Source: Scortum barcoo
Lineage: Eukaryota; Chordata; Actinopteri; Centrarchiformes; Terapontidae
Length of the DNA: 64,000 nt
Direction of reading: 5' to 3'
Assembly (NCBI GenBank): GCA_023238725.1
Contig: CM041545.1
Location: 16,521,501 to 16,585,500, forward strand
Part shown: one piece after another, positions 25,928 to 38,935 of the stretch
Layout of the letters: each line of letters opens with the position of its first letter
How positions within the stretch are numbered: the first letter of the stretch is position 1
Translations under genes and position numbers: made by a program
The notes under the pieces: model-generated
Databases searched by the model: none
What the model was told of the DNA's origin: nothing
What the model saw: the letters and a program-made list of their open reading frames with translations, nothing else

Positions 25928-27056
25928 CATCCGAGTCGTAAGAATTAGGGGTGAACTGAGGGAAGAGGAGTGCTAATGACTGTAATAATGTTTTTGCCCC
26001 TGTTTTTCAAATGCTTGCTGCAAAAAAAAAAAAAAAAAAAATCCAAATGTATCTGGAAGTATTGATGCTGCCAACCATGAGTTGGAGGTGAGGTTGTGAT
26101 CTGCTTTTGTGGATGTAAACAACTCATTAGGAAGAGATCAGGATGCCTGCTGACTGGCAGGGACAGCGGGGATGCTGGGGATAGCTGGGAACACTATCAC
26201 TATCTCTCTTGCGTGCTCCTCGACTCCACTTTCATCCTCTCATCAGCCACGAGAGGCTTACTTTGGAGATGTGGGGGTATAATTGTGTCTTACTCACAAT
26301 AACCGCCCGTTCTTTCCCTCTCTCCCCTTTACCTGCTGATTGCGTCTGAACCTGCTTTCAACTCCCCTTGTAGCACTTCCTCTTGCCGTTTTAGTCATCC
26401 TTTTCATCCCACCTTCTTACCTCCACCTTTCTCTCCCTCGCCCGACTGCCTCCTCTCACAAATTCTTGCTCTCTTAATCAATAACCCCCCCAGCTCCTTC
26501 TCAGCATTCTGCATTTGCTCCTGCTCTCTGTGTCTCACTTCTCCTTTGAAGGGGATGTCAGACGGCGTTTCCTCATACGGAGCCATTTTCACTCGGCTCC
26601 ATCACTCCAGAGACGTGACCTCTTCGCGCACCTCCCCTTTGCCTCCTCCACCTACGGTATCTCTTCATCGCCCTTACATGTCCAATTCTCAACTGAGTCC
26701 ACATCCCCTCCTTACGAGCTTAATAACAAAGAAATTGCGCAGTCATCTGATTCTCTTGTCTCGGCCAGGGATCAGTAAACAACCGTTGTTTGAGGACTTT
26801 GATTACAGCAGCATCTTCAAGTAGAAAGCTTATGAATTTTGCATTGTGGCTTAGTGCGGCATACAGTGCGTAACATCCCAGGCAGCCCTTGAGCAAATGA
26901 ATTTAACCTTACGCCAGAGCGACATGCTCTCTTTATGTTTCAATTCTGCAGTTCTCGCAGTTGAGCCCGCTCAAAGCATAGTTTTAAGTCACACGGCGCT
27001 TCAGCAGACGAGCGGGCCTACAAATCCATTTTAATTTTCACTCTGATCAATAATTA

Positions 27057-27140
27057 GGCAAGGCAAGACAGCTTTGTGTATATGGCACATTTCAAATGCA
27101 GATACAATTCAAAGTCTTTTACAAAAGGCAAAGAAAATCC
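27057..27140 (+). repeat. Teleost interspersed repeat fragment (GGCAAGGCAAG type)
   Basis: AGGCAAGGCAAGACAGCTTT, then a GTATATGGCACATTTCAAAT segment, then ATTCAAAGTCTTTTACA resembles the start of a repeat common in teleost genomes (GGCAAGGCAAG, TTTGTATAGCACATTT, AATTCAAAGTGCTTTACA). It is diverged, and the 3' limit is unclear; later bases to about 27290 may belong to it. Confidence 0.55.
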
Positions 27141-28925
27141 TTAGAATGGTGGCATTCAAAAACAGTAGGCAATAAGGGAAAGGGAAGATTAGAGATGAGT
27201 CTGTAATTATTATTGAAGATTGTCATTCTTAAGAACGGGCTTAACAACTGCAGTTTTCAGTCTTTTTGGAGAAGCACCTGCTAATTAGTGCACTCACCAA
27301 GCAGAAAGAGTTGCTATTGGTGATATATTGATTGGATGCAACAGCGGATGCATGCAAATGAGCCATCTGATCCATAAAAGAGGAGCTTTAAAATATGAGT
27401 TTTACAAGGATGATGTCGATACTGATATCTGGGCTACCCGAGGAGAACACGAGGTGGGGCTCATAAATTGATTTTAAGGTTACTTTTTGTGTTTTCCAGG
27501 GAAGATGTGTCATAATTTCTAGCATTTAAAGTGTTAACTGGGCTCAACATGAGCTTGCTTTTTAATTCATTTTGTCTTTTGCTTTGATGTATCCTTTTCG
27601 TCTTACGTTTAGTCGAGTTGCCTTCTTTCCTCACTACTTCCAGCCATTCGGTTAAACAGGGATTAGTGTCTCTTTGTCCTCCTGACTGGCAGCGGCAGAG
27701 TCCCAGGCTCCGTCCCATCAGATCAACCACACTAATTAACTTGTTTAAACAAACTTGGGAGCGAGAGTCAGGAGAAAAGCTTTCAGTCCCCCTCAAAAAG
27801 CCATTAAAGGGGAACAGTGAGGGGAACCAAGTGACACAAGAGGGGGTGGCGTGCACTTTTATCAATGGCCTGGATCCTGAGCCTACTGTGAATGTATGTA
27901 TGTGTGTGTTTATGTGACGGGGAGAGAAGATTACAGGGCTCTGTGTTTACGGTGCAGGGTCGGTCAGGAATTAGGAGCCCTCTGAAGAATTCCAGACTTG
28001 AGCAACTTAACCTTTCACCTCTGTGTACTGAGCTGAATCAGAGATCAAACAAACACAGATTCTCGAAGGAAAGAATACAAATAATACAGGGAGGATCAAA
28101 CTAAACATAAACTTAACGTACCAAAGGGAGACTCCTGGACCAGAGCGTCATTGTTAACTCCATTTAGCTTACTGATTGAACTTCATTCATACCCAGTAAA
28201 TCAGCCGTTTTTGTTTCTGTTTGCGGGCCACTCAGTGAGTTTGTTTCTCGAGGCTGTGCACACACTGATATTGTACGATTGTCTCACACCAAGCTGCTTT
28301 TAGTGCAGTCGCTGGTTTTGCAGCACTTATTAGCTCTGTACTATCTGATTGAAGCTTCTTTATAACATGTCATCCCCGTTGTCACAGCCTGCACTAATGA
28401 GCTCCGCTCGCCACCGCTGTAACAAACTCACACTCACGCGGACTTTCATAGAGGGGTGTGCGTGATGTGTGTCACCTTTTCCTTCCTCCTCGTCCTCCTC
28501 CACCGTGCAATGCGTGCATTTGTGTGTGTGTGTGTGTGTTTGTGTTTTGTGATTGCTGGCATTGTAATTAGAAGAAGGGCTATTATCCAGTGAAGATGTT
28601 TTCCCTCACAGACCAGCGAAACACTCGCCTTGAGGATTTTGCGGCACTGAGAGTTAATAATAGAAACGTTCAGGTTGAGTAGAGGCAGCGTTTCCACAGG
28701 GCTTCGTTTAGTAATAAAAAGCCCCCTTCAGTGTACAGTGGACAGTCTCACACCCACATATTGGCACACACACACAGAGAGAACATCTTGGGCTTTGACA
28801 TTCCTCAGCTGCGAACGCTCTAAAAGGTGAAGTCACATCGACATTCTTCTAAAATCTTCCTTTAAATATGATTCCTATTACTTTACGAGTTTCCTCTGCC
28901 AACAAATTATATCATTCATCATATA

Positions 28926-28943
28926 ATGTAATATATATTACAT
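28926..28943. repeat. Perfect 18-bp AT palindrome
   Basis: ATGTAATATATATTACAT is its own reverse complement and sits in a longer, nearly palindromic AT stretch. It could extrude as a small cruciform but is probably simple AT-rich sequence. Confidence 0.8.
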
Positions 28944-31900
28944 ATAATAAGTTGCCATATGGTATTATTACTGCATAGGAAATACACATAAGCAGATGCA
29001 CAGACACAGAGCAGAGACAAAGCCATGTTGGAGTCGGAGGGATGCCTCAGTGTGATGTATGATCTTCATTTCCCCCCCCCCATGGGCCGTCTCCAGCGCA
29101 GCATCAGCCATAAGACAGACAGAGGAAATGAACGCTGGGGAATTTATCTCCCATGCTGGCATTGTTTCTGCCTGGTGAGCTCTGAATTAACACATTTATT
29201 AAAGTGCTGGGTTGAGACCTCCTCTTATTACAGGGCAGAACTGCTGAGCAGGGATTGTGTGTTACGTGTTTTTTTTCTTGTTTTTTTTCTCCAAATTGAA
29301 TTGAAAGCTGTAGATTAGCGAATTAAAAGATTGGGAAATTAAAAGGAGGCTATTACCACTCGTATTGCCCCTGTATTTACACAGAGGGCCGGAGAGACTG
29401 CTGAAACAGGCGCACAAAAAGAAACAGTGTGTGAATTTGGGCACTCACACACTGTGAGTGCAATGCCACAGTCTCGACATACTGATGTTTAACTTTTACT
29501 TTTGTCCCTGAGTGATTTGGGAAAACAGTTTACCATGTATGTGAATGTGTTTTTTGCATCTTTACAAAGTCACTCAGGAAGTCACTCCTGTCGACACTTG
29601 TCACTTCAAAGAAAGTCGCGCTAAAAGACACGCACTAGAGGGGATAGCAAAGGTCGTAGCTTATAGGATTGTGTATGCATGAAGTATTTTGTGTAATTTT
29701 TTTTTTTCTGTAGCTGTTTGTTTCCTAGCTACATGATGGTTTAGACAAGCTCCATTTGAAAGGGACACATCCCTGTAAATCTGAGCAGAATTTGGCACAA
29801 AGGGTGAATAATAAGTGAAGAGCCAGTCCATTTTGCAGTTTGAATGTGGGTATTAGATAATCTTCTGGCAGGTTGGTATGTATTTGTTAGAGTTAAATGG
29901 CACAAGCTATTATTATATTCTAAGCTTACGCAAAGACAGGGTGGACATGACTCAACTCACGTATGCAAAGGTTTAAACCCTCCTGCACTACTGGCCAATC
30001 ACAGTCACCCTCTCACGTAGGCAGCTCATTTAAGGCCCCTGCCAGAACGATAAATAAAGTGGGAACAGTCACCTTTCTAAACATTCACTCTTCAACTGGA
30101 TTGGAGAATCCCTCAGTAGCTCTCAGCCCAACAAATGTCAACATCCAGTCAAAGTTTAGAGAGGGAGCAGAGCAGGAAATATCGCTGATTAATGATTGGA
30201 CCGGCTTGTAAACTTAGACGGCAGATTTGCCTGAAGTGGAATACCGACTGCGCTGATTCTTGATCAGACTCAGATGTGCAGTGTGCGCAGCCCTAGTGGT
30301 ATGAAACCCCTTTCTCAGTCTCTCTCTCTCTCATTTCCTGTGGTGTTTCCTGCTGTTTTCCCGAGCAACTCTGCTGATTCTGTCTCGAGGGTGGAAGGTA
30401 GAGCAGTCGCTTTGATTTGATGCCCGAGCAGCAGTCTTTAACTTTGCCCTCCAGCCTTCTTCTCTCCTCTGCCATGGAGTGATGTCTCGGGGGCGCTTCA
30501 TCTCCTTGTCTCTCTCGCTCCTTCATCCACCCTGCCTCAACCTCTACCCCTACGGCTGCTGCAGTCAGCCGGGCTAATGGAGCCACTTACTGCCCCTTTA
30601 AATCTTAACGGTGCTGGTTAACCCTTTATTGATGTTCCCAGACCCCTCAGCTGCCTGCAGGCTGACCAGACTGTAAATCTACTACCTGGGCTTGATCAGC
30701 TGCTCACAGGGAGGCTTTGACTGAAGGCAGGCTTGGTCATTAGACAAAAAGAAAAAACCTAACTATAACCATTTGTCAAAAACTGAACTGTGATGTTTTT
30801 GTTTTTTTTTCTGCGAGCCCTTTGTTCTCCTTTAAGGTTGTTGCCTTCTGGTGCCTGCTGCCACTGGAGATGGGACATGCTGAACATTTTGTGGCTTGCC
30901 AATTTGCGTGGTGACACAAAAGTTAAAACGAATAAAATGACACGAATCCTCTGGTATGCCCTTTATATCTGTATCTAATTTGTATGCGCTCGAGGCGTGT
31001 TTTTGTTTATTTTTTTGCGAACTGCGCTCTCCATGACAAGCCGGCAATGATACGTTACAGCTGGATTCAACCCTTGTGTCTCGACATCAAATGGATCAGC
31101 CTCAGTGGCAATGGGTAATCAGATCACACAGCTAAGATGTATACACATTAGATGCAATCTTATGAGTCCCATTCACTGCAATATGAGTGAGAGTTAAATG
31201 GGAAAAAATGAGAAAAGAGGGAGAAGAGTGTGTAAGAGCGGTGGTTGGGAGTGAACAATGACAGGCATCTAGATCATGCTTCTCGGATCATTTCCCCTCC
31301 CATATTGGAGTTTATGGTTTGTAGATTCTACTGCAGTAAAGAACGTATTTTCGGAGGCAGATGTTAGCTTTTGATTGATTTCTTCTTCGCCATAGAAAAT
31401 CTCGCAGATGCTCACAGATGCTCACTCTGTGTTCCCTGACTGTTTGTAATACAAAGACAGACTAAAGCCTTAAAACCATCAGCAGATCTCCCCCGAGGCT
31501 CATAGAGCTTTATGTAGTCTGGAGTGCTTGTCCAAATATCTAATAACCCATCTTTGGTCTTTAGGCTACATGCCCACCCTCATCCCACTCATCTCTGCTT
31601 TTCCCCCTGAGGCCATCAGAGGAAGGAAATGTGTTTACCCAAAGGAAAATACGCTGGGTCACATGCAATATTGCAGCTGACCACCTCCACCGGTATTCAT
31701 GAACCCTTGCAAAGTATATCCACACGACAGGTGGCCTCAACTGTGGCCCAATAAACTCCAAAAGACTGCTTCCCTTCCTTTTTTCTGCCGCTCCGAAGCC
31801 CGCCCTCCGTTCCAAAGGCCAGCCGTATCCTTTTGCCTCAGGCGAAGTTGCTCCGATGGTCTGGGACATGTTAGCCAGCTGCCAAATGAAAGGGGATAAA

Positions 31901-32303
31901 TCACGCAAATGAAAACAAATAGAGCCAGGTCTGCTTAACTCTAATTAAAGCCGGTTCCCCTGCTCTGTAAACTCCGCTGTGTTCTACATACTTGATGGTG
32001 CACCCGGAAACATGTGTTCCTCCTGAATTCCTCCATCTCTGAAACAGAGCCATGTGTGGCTGCACAGGGGGGCAGGGGTATGACTTTCAGGGGCACTCAC
32101 CCTTATTTTTCTTCCCCCCTTCATCAAGTGGCTGTTCATGATCTGTAGAAACATTATTCCCAGTGTAAGACCAAGATACCAGTGCCTCTGTTTGTGTCAT
32201 TTTAATAGTGTAGCAAGAATATCTATTGTAATGCCATACGGTTTGAATGTGCAGCAGTTTATCTGTATGCAATTTGAAAATATATACTTTTGCTAATTTA
32301 TGT

Positions 32304-32380
32304 TTCTCTCTCTCTTTTTCTCTCCCACGCAAATGTTTCACATTTCCTGCATCTGGCGACTCCGCTGCATATAGGTAAGC
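32304..32380 (+). promoter_or_regulatory. Candidate recursive splice site (3'ss fused to 5'ss)
   Basis: A strong pyrimidine tract (CT-rich, about 32304-32327) is followed by a further pyrimidine-leaning stretch with no AG until ATAG at 32371-32374, which is immediately followed by GTAAGC at 32375. This AG/GTAAG juxtaposition is the form of a recursive (zero-length exon) splice point, known from very long introns of vertebrate neuronal genes. It lies near the middle of the 56-kb intron. There is no RNA evidence here. Confidence 0.35.
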
Positions 32381-33212
32381 GTATTCTTAAAAATGTATTT
32401 TTGCCTCATCATTCCTCATCTGTGTAGTTAGAATCATCTGCAGCAATTCACAAAGTTCATGAGAATGAATTATACATGCATGCACCAAAGGCCATTGCTT
32501 TAGTGGTTGAACCTACATAACTGGAGAGTCAGACTATGATGAGCATCGGCTGGCTGCTAACTTTATGAGATGCAGGGATCAGCCTACGTGATCCCGCCCC
32601 TGCATGGCATGTGTCACTCTGCATCACTCACACTTTTTCATTTATATTATAATGTCTGCGTCGGGGACAATTTTATTTGTAATGGGTCTATTCAGGCAGA
32701 TGGGAATGCTAGCTGTGACTGGTTTATGAATGTGTGCTTCATCGGATATCAAACGCTACATCACGAGGAGGAATAGACCAAGCGTGTTTTTCGATTTCCT
32801 TATTCGTCCGCTGTGAATATGACATAAATGAAGCTGTATGGATCTGGTGATACGAGGATGGTTTCGAGTTCCTCACCTGATAGATGCCTGTTCAGCAGCA
32901 CACCTTATCTCTATCCCACTGGTTAGCCGAAAGGAAATGGGGAGGGCGGAAAAATTAAACTTAATCCTTGTCATCGCAGGGCTCAGAGGTTCCTCTCCAG
33001 TTTACTGTAAAGCCTAAGTGTAGCTCAGGCTGTCGTACAGTGGGAGGCAGAAGTGCCCCCAAGCAATGACGGTATCTGCTCTGCCAGAATGTATCTGTAT
33101 ACTTCTGCACCGAGAAAACAGGAAGGCTCACTGACCCATGGACTAGTTCAATTAGCATTCGCCAACGACACCTGCTCTCACCAGCAACACACAGTGCTAG
33201 TGTGAGCGTCCA

Positions 33213-33237
33213 TGTGTGTGTGTGTGTGTGTGTGTGT
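33213..33237. repeat. (GT)n microsatellite
   Basis: A TG run of about 12 units. Confidence 0.95.
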
Positions 33238-36200
33238 TTTGCTGGTATTACTGCACATCTCCATTAAATATTAAAACATAAGCCTGGGAGTGCACTGGGG
33301 TAGACCTCCTGTTCCCCTCTCTCATCAAAAATAAAAGGACAGCAACTGTAAAGTATTTGGAAGATGGAAAAAGGAGAGGAGAGGTAAAAGGATTTTACAG
33401 TAGCTAGAGGAAAACAGCAGGGGGAATATGGGCAAAACACTGGCAAAAACAAGTGAATTATTAAAAAAAAGGATTAAAATCATTATTAAAGCAAAAAAAG
33501 AGTGCACACAAATTCTGAAAATTTGACTTTTGCTGCAGCTCGGTATCTGTTTTGGCACCTGCTGCCAAACCAGGTCAATTTCAGCTTGAAGCGTTGAGGG
33601 GAGAAGACGGATAGAGTGTAGTGAAGTGAGGGTTAAAGGTCAGAAAGTGGAGCCACCCAGCTCGTAATGGCTTTAACCTCTGACTCTGGGCCGTGTCCTG
33701 AGTCGTATCTTAATGCGGCATGACTGACAGCTCGGCGGTGGCGCTTCACATCATTATGTCAGTGTCTGCGGCAGACAGAAGGGAAACTCAGGTTTATGCA
33801 AATTCAAACTCCAGATTAGAACTGCGTCACTGAGAATCGCACTGAAGTATGTCGGCATCCTAATTTTACTTCTACCTTTGTACTTTGTGCCTTTTCCCAC
33901 TATCTTCTGATTTAAAATGCATTGTCACCATGATGCAAAATGCTGAAAGTTTATTTCCAGGAAGCCCCCTACTGTCGCATGGCACTTGTGCTTCCTTAGA
34001 GCCAACAGTCCCAGCTTTCCCCCTAATGGAACAGAGGACTTCAAACGTGACTAATTGTTATCTGTTTGTTTGTTAATGTGCCTCTTGTTTGGTGCTGTTG
34101 GGAACAGATGTGCCTGATGAGCTTTGTGAAGTGGCGGAGATATGCAGTGGGACGAGCCTAATCAGTAGCGCAATTATAAGTTGTGGAGTACATCATCTGC
34201 ATGAGCTGGGGAGGAAAAATAAAGTTGTTGTTGTTGTTTTTTGATTTGCGGTACACGCAGCATCTTGAGCGCGCCTTCTTCACAGCGGGGGATCTGCTGA
34301 GGTTTCAAAAGAGGGAGATGAAGGGGAGAGCAGGTTTGCGAGAGGTAACATGAAGAACAGCCGACATGGGTGTGTTTAAAAAAAACAAAACAAAAAAAAC
34401 ATCTGGCCTATAGCCTAGCCAGCCTGTAAAAAAAAAAAAAAAAGAAAAAAAAGAGACCACTGACAGACTAATAACAGGAGGTGTGTAGAGAGATGCGGTT
34501 GAAATGAGGATGGATCTGTTGTTGAGGGATGAAGGGAGGTGACGTACTCCTTGACCCCTTACCTGACCCTGTGTGATGATGCCTGAAGACTTCTAAAACG
34601 GGCGTGACCTCAGAATGCAGTGTGATAGGATGCCTCAGGCTTCACCAATGTGGTCTGTGAACACCTACTGGGCCGATGAAGTGTGGGTCTGGTTAGTATT
34701 TTTTTAACTCCAAAAAAAAAAAAAGTAAAATGAATAAAAGTAAATATACTGAACTACACAAATAATCAAACATGGAGCTCCAGATTTCATTTGTTGTAAG
34801 CTGTTTTAAAAAGATGTATTTTATACCAAAACCTCTTGAATTTGCAACAGGAAGTCTCTTTTATTTTCCTCCCTGGGTGACCTCCACTAGCCCTTCACCT
34901 AATTATTTTGTTAGGAATAAATAAGTACAATGTTCCTTAAAAAGATGTTTTTCATGTTCGCAGCAGATTGCACATGTGATTGTGCTCGGGGGGAGGCAGT
35001 TTGTGTGTTTGAGTTTAGAGTCCTGTCCTGCAGATCACACTGATTTTTATCTCGGAGCGCCGTGGCCTTTGGCACACAGCAGCCTGGCATCAGGTTCCTG
35101 GGTGGCACCAGAAATGCTCAGGGTCTTGAGGTTATGTTAGAGCGGCACACAGCTTGGCAGCAGAGGACACACACACCTCTGTCCCTGCTGCAGCCTGCAA
35201 ACATATTAAACTGTGTGGTCTCAAATACAAAACATCAGTCTTAATACCACCCAGATCAACATAATCAACAGTATTTGTCAGATCCATCTCCCCAGAAGCA
35301 TTATTGCATTGGGATATTTGGGTGGAGTTGCATTATTAACATAATATGAGATGTTTGCTTAGCTCATTCTCCAGTGAATTTATAAAGCCTGTGTCTATTC
35401 CTGAAAAGAGTCAACTCACTGTGTTATATTTCAGTTCCTGTGTGGTTAAGTGAGTGCTTATTTGCTTTTTAAGTTCCTCCCCTTACAAATGTAATGCTAA
35501 AAGGAAAAATGGCAGGGTTTATGTGGATTTGTTTGCCACTGTGTCTTTTGTGAGAATCTTTTCTTTTTTTTGTTCTCCTCCCCCTCCACCTTCCCTCTCT
35601 TCAGCTTATATTTTGTCATATCAAGCCTCCGTTCTTACTTTCTTATTCTCTGTTTAACAGCTGAGAAAGAGAGAGTCTGAACTGCTTATAAAGGGTGATT
35701 TACACATTTTGTGTTGATGAGTACTTTCCCTGTAGGTGTCTGCAGTGTCTGCTTCCATTAAATTAGAAAAAGGACCTTTGCATGCCTCTAGAACTTTTAA
35801 TTGGTCTGGTCTTCATTATTTTTCCTCAGAATATGGAGGAGGTCATTTCATTTCCAGTGCAAACCCCTTCTCAGTTTTTGTTCCCACTCCGTGTCACACA
35901 GTGAATATTAAAGAATGTTAATGCTATTACTGTTCAGGCTGTTCAACTGGGATTTTTTTTACAGTGAAAGTGTGAAGTCTACCCAGAACTATAAATCATC
36001 TGCTACCATTTTTGCTATCCACAGCACTGCTATTGTGACGCCTCAGTACAGGGGTACAATGAGGCTTTCCATACATAAGGAGATGGTATATGTAATTTCT
36101 CTCCCCTCTCTGATTAGAGTAAGGGAAAACCCAAACTGAACCTCAGCAGAGACAAAGTCCAGATTCCTCCAAATAAACACAAATCTCCGCAGGCTGTCTG

Positions 36201-37659
36201 GAAAGGCCACACATCTAAATAGCGTTTTTACCGCACAAGACACTGGAGCTCAACACACTTCACGCCACTTTTCCGCTCTGATTGCAGAAATGACCTCTCT
36301 GCCGTATACAATTGAGATTTTGTCGTGTGTGTGGGTGTTTGTGTATGCATACATGTATCTCTGCAGATGTATGTACATTGTGTGTTTTCTGTTTGCACGT
36401 CTGCATAGTGTGAAAAGCTCTCTTTGTGGCGTGCAATATGCCGAGTGTCTCCCCAGCACTGTGTAGGAGATAATGGCAGCAGACAGAGGCTAATGTACAG
36501 TCCTATAAACAGTAATGGATCCTGCGGGGATACAGAGCTGATATGAGACTTGTAGGCCGCTCTCATGGTATACTGCCTTTAATATGGCACTGTTGACACA
36601 CTGCACAGCACATGATGGGCAAAAATGTTTAGAAGAACAGCAGGGATATGACATGACTATATTAAAAAGGCATTAGGAAAATACGACCCAGGAGCCTGGA
36701 GAGGCTCAGTGCTGAGCTGCAGTCCCCCTTGTCAGTACATGGAGTCATTTTTAGATTTTAATAGTTTCAGATTATTCCAGTGTGTAGGAGATAGGATCTG
36801 ATATGATGTTTATTTTATCAGTCTTCCCTCTAGAACTGTGTCATTAATCTTGCTGAACTGTCTTTATTCATCCTAATATAAACACAGTGACAGATAAATA
36901 GACAAAATGCAATGCCTCTGGTAAGAACACTCTTTGTTCTGCGCTTCATGAAGGACTCTTCATAGTCCCAGTGATTATAGTGTAAAAAAAAAAAAAAAAA
37001 AGTTATGATAATGTTTAGGGTAGTCAGGGACAGTGGTGCTCGCATGACCAGATACACCATTAATCATTCTGTCGAGAATGGAGGGAGGCGCGGCTGGAGA
37101 GGGGGGATGGTTTGGAGGGGGGTCGGCACAGGGGGCAGTGACAGTTTGGCAAGGTGATGTGAGCTGAACTACTAGTCTGTGGAGAAGCCCTCCACCCCCC
37201 GCCTCTCTCACCCCCACCCCCACCTCACCCCAACCGTCTCCACCTTGCCATATCACACCATCTCCCCCTCTGTAGCCACCACTGTTATTCTCTCTGTCAC
37301 CTTTCTCTCTCTTAACAGCCATGTTTTCATCCCCTCCATTTAGGCACTGTGTTTACCCCCTGGTGTGTATCTCCTGGGCCTGACTGTCACTCACACTACC
37401 AAGTGTTAGACTGCACATGTCGTGGAGATAGGATGTATTGAATTTTGAGATGTGTGTGTGCACGGGTGTGTGTATAATGACTGATATGCGAGTAAAGTGT
37501 ATATTATATATGCTGGAATGACAGCAGTTCAGATTTATCAAATCACTGGCATTATGAAATTCTTTCTACCTTAATTTGCTTATATAGCAATTTTAATAGA
37601 TGTCTATAAACTAACAATAGAACCTGATCATGCAATTAAATAAGCACAAAACAAGACTC

Positions 37660-37880
37660 GGGGTTAATTTACAAAGAACGGATTGCGGCCACTGATAGCA
37701 CCATGACTTGCGCATCACTTGCGACTGTTTCAAGGTCCGATTCACAAAAGATATTACGCTAATGAAGTGCAAACACGGCCATAAAGTTTTGCAGCAGAGG
37801 GCAATTTACGACTGATTGCAATTATGCGTGTGGCAAAATGAGGCCCACTGCGCTGACTTGTGAGATGGCAATAATGAATG
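37660..37880. repeat. Possible MITE-like repeat fragment
   Basis: The stretch contains TTTACAAAGAACGGATTGCG, CTTGCGACTGTTTCAAGGTC, a GATTCACAAAAGATATTACGCTAATGAAG-like block (TTCACAAAAGA at about 37740) and GGGCAATTTACGACTGATTG. Its wording resembles a family of teleost non-autonomous DNA elements rich in GCGCAA/TTCACAAAG motifs. I could not define terminal repeats, so the limits are approximate. Confidence 0.4.
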
Positions 37881-38703
37881 AAGTGAGATATTAGAATTAC
37901 TATATTATTATCACTTATGACTTGGAGGCTTAATTGTTTAGTCAGGTGCCTGAATGATTACCGTAAACTCACCTAATTATGACTCGTGGTCAGTCCAGCA
38001 GGGCCGGACAGGTTGTGGGCTGTGGTTCAGTGACCACGTTACCGCTACTCCCTATAACTCCCTAGAACCATTTTTGTCCGCATTTGTAACACCTTTTATG
38101 TACATTAAATTATTCAAAGTTTCAACAAGTTGCTTTTGGAGTGCTTTTTGAAAACCACCATGGAGTGCTACATTTATAAATGTGCTTCAGTTACCACCAA
38201 CACTCTGAAGATGAAGTAATAATTTTCATGCTAACTAATTTTGCCAGTAACTAAATGGATGCATATTACTTCATTCAAAAGCACTCTATGGAGTTTTTAA
38301 CAGGCTATGAAATGGGATCAATTTAATACAAAGCCTGTATGACCTACATTAACAAACAAGAAGAACAGCGAGAACATTGGCTCTTTGTATTAGTTTCTAA
38401 TAGTTATTCTTAATCCCTGCCGCCAAGTCGTATTTTTTCTGCTAAGTGAAACAAACAGTGAAGCTAACTAACTGAAGGTCTACTGGCCGCTCTCCTCCTG
38501 GCGAAGTAGTTGTAGTACTAGAAGTACTAGTAGTTGTAAAGTACTCGCTTAACAGTGCAGTTAAGGATGCATTTAATCCTTTTCCCCTTTGAGAATTACG
38601 TGGTTCCCTTTTGTCTTAGTTGTGCATGTTTGACGTCCATAAAAGCCACGCAATCCTCTCATGAATTCGACATACTCTGAGGTTATAAGGCAGAGCTGTA
38701 AGG

Positions 38704-38935
38704 ATAAATGCTCACATGCTCACAATGACAGCGCTAAGATGCAGATTTTCAGCAGGGATTTTCTTTGACCTATTTGCTAATTGACACTAAACACAATGCC
38801 CAATTGAGGCTGATGCTGTCATCAGCTCTGCAGGTATTTGGTCACAGATCATCGTATTTGACAAAGTACAATTTTGACCTGCTGATAGTGCCAGATGAGA
38901 AGGAAGACATCAAAAATAATGACTTTGGTAATAAT
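38704..38935 (+). repeat. Teleost interspersed repeat fragment (family shared with 22541-22680)
   Basis: This is a longer copy of the family also seen at 22541. It begins AAATGCTCACATGCTCACAATGACAGCGCTA, then has GCTAATTGACACTAAACACA, TGAGGCTGATGCTGTCATCA, GCAGGTATTTGGTCACAGAT and AATTTTGACCTGCTGATAGT. It lacks the CCATCCAGCAGTTGTTGAGA tail of the other copy. A frame open through it encodes nothing recognisable. Confidence 0.75.

Larger units (their letters stand above)
25928..38703. other. Non-coding stretch, unc5c intron 1
   Basis: I see no gene. The stretch contains a 20-base poly-A at 26022-26041, a repeat fragment at 27057-27140, GT arrays at 28521-28539 and 33213-33237, an AT palindrome at 28926-28943, a possible recursive splice point at 32374/32375, an acceptor-like signal ending at 35660, and a possible MITE fragment at 37660-37880. 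Open frames are short and featureless. Confidence 0.6.
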
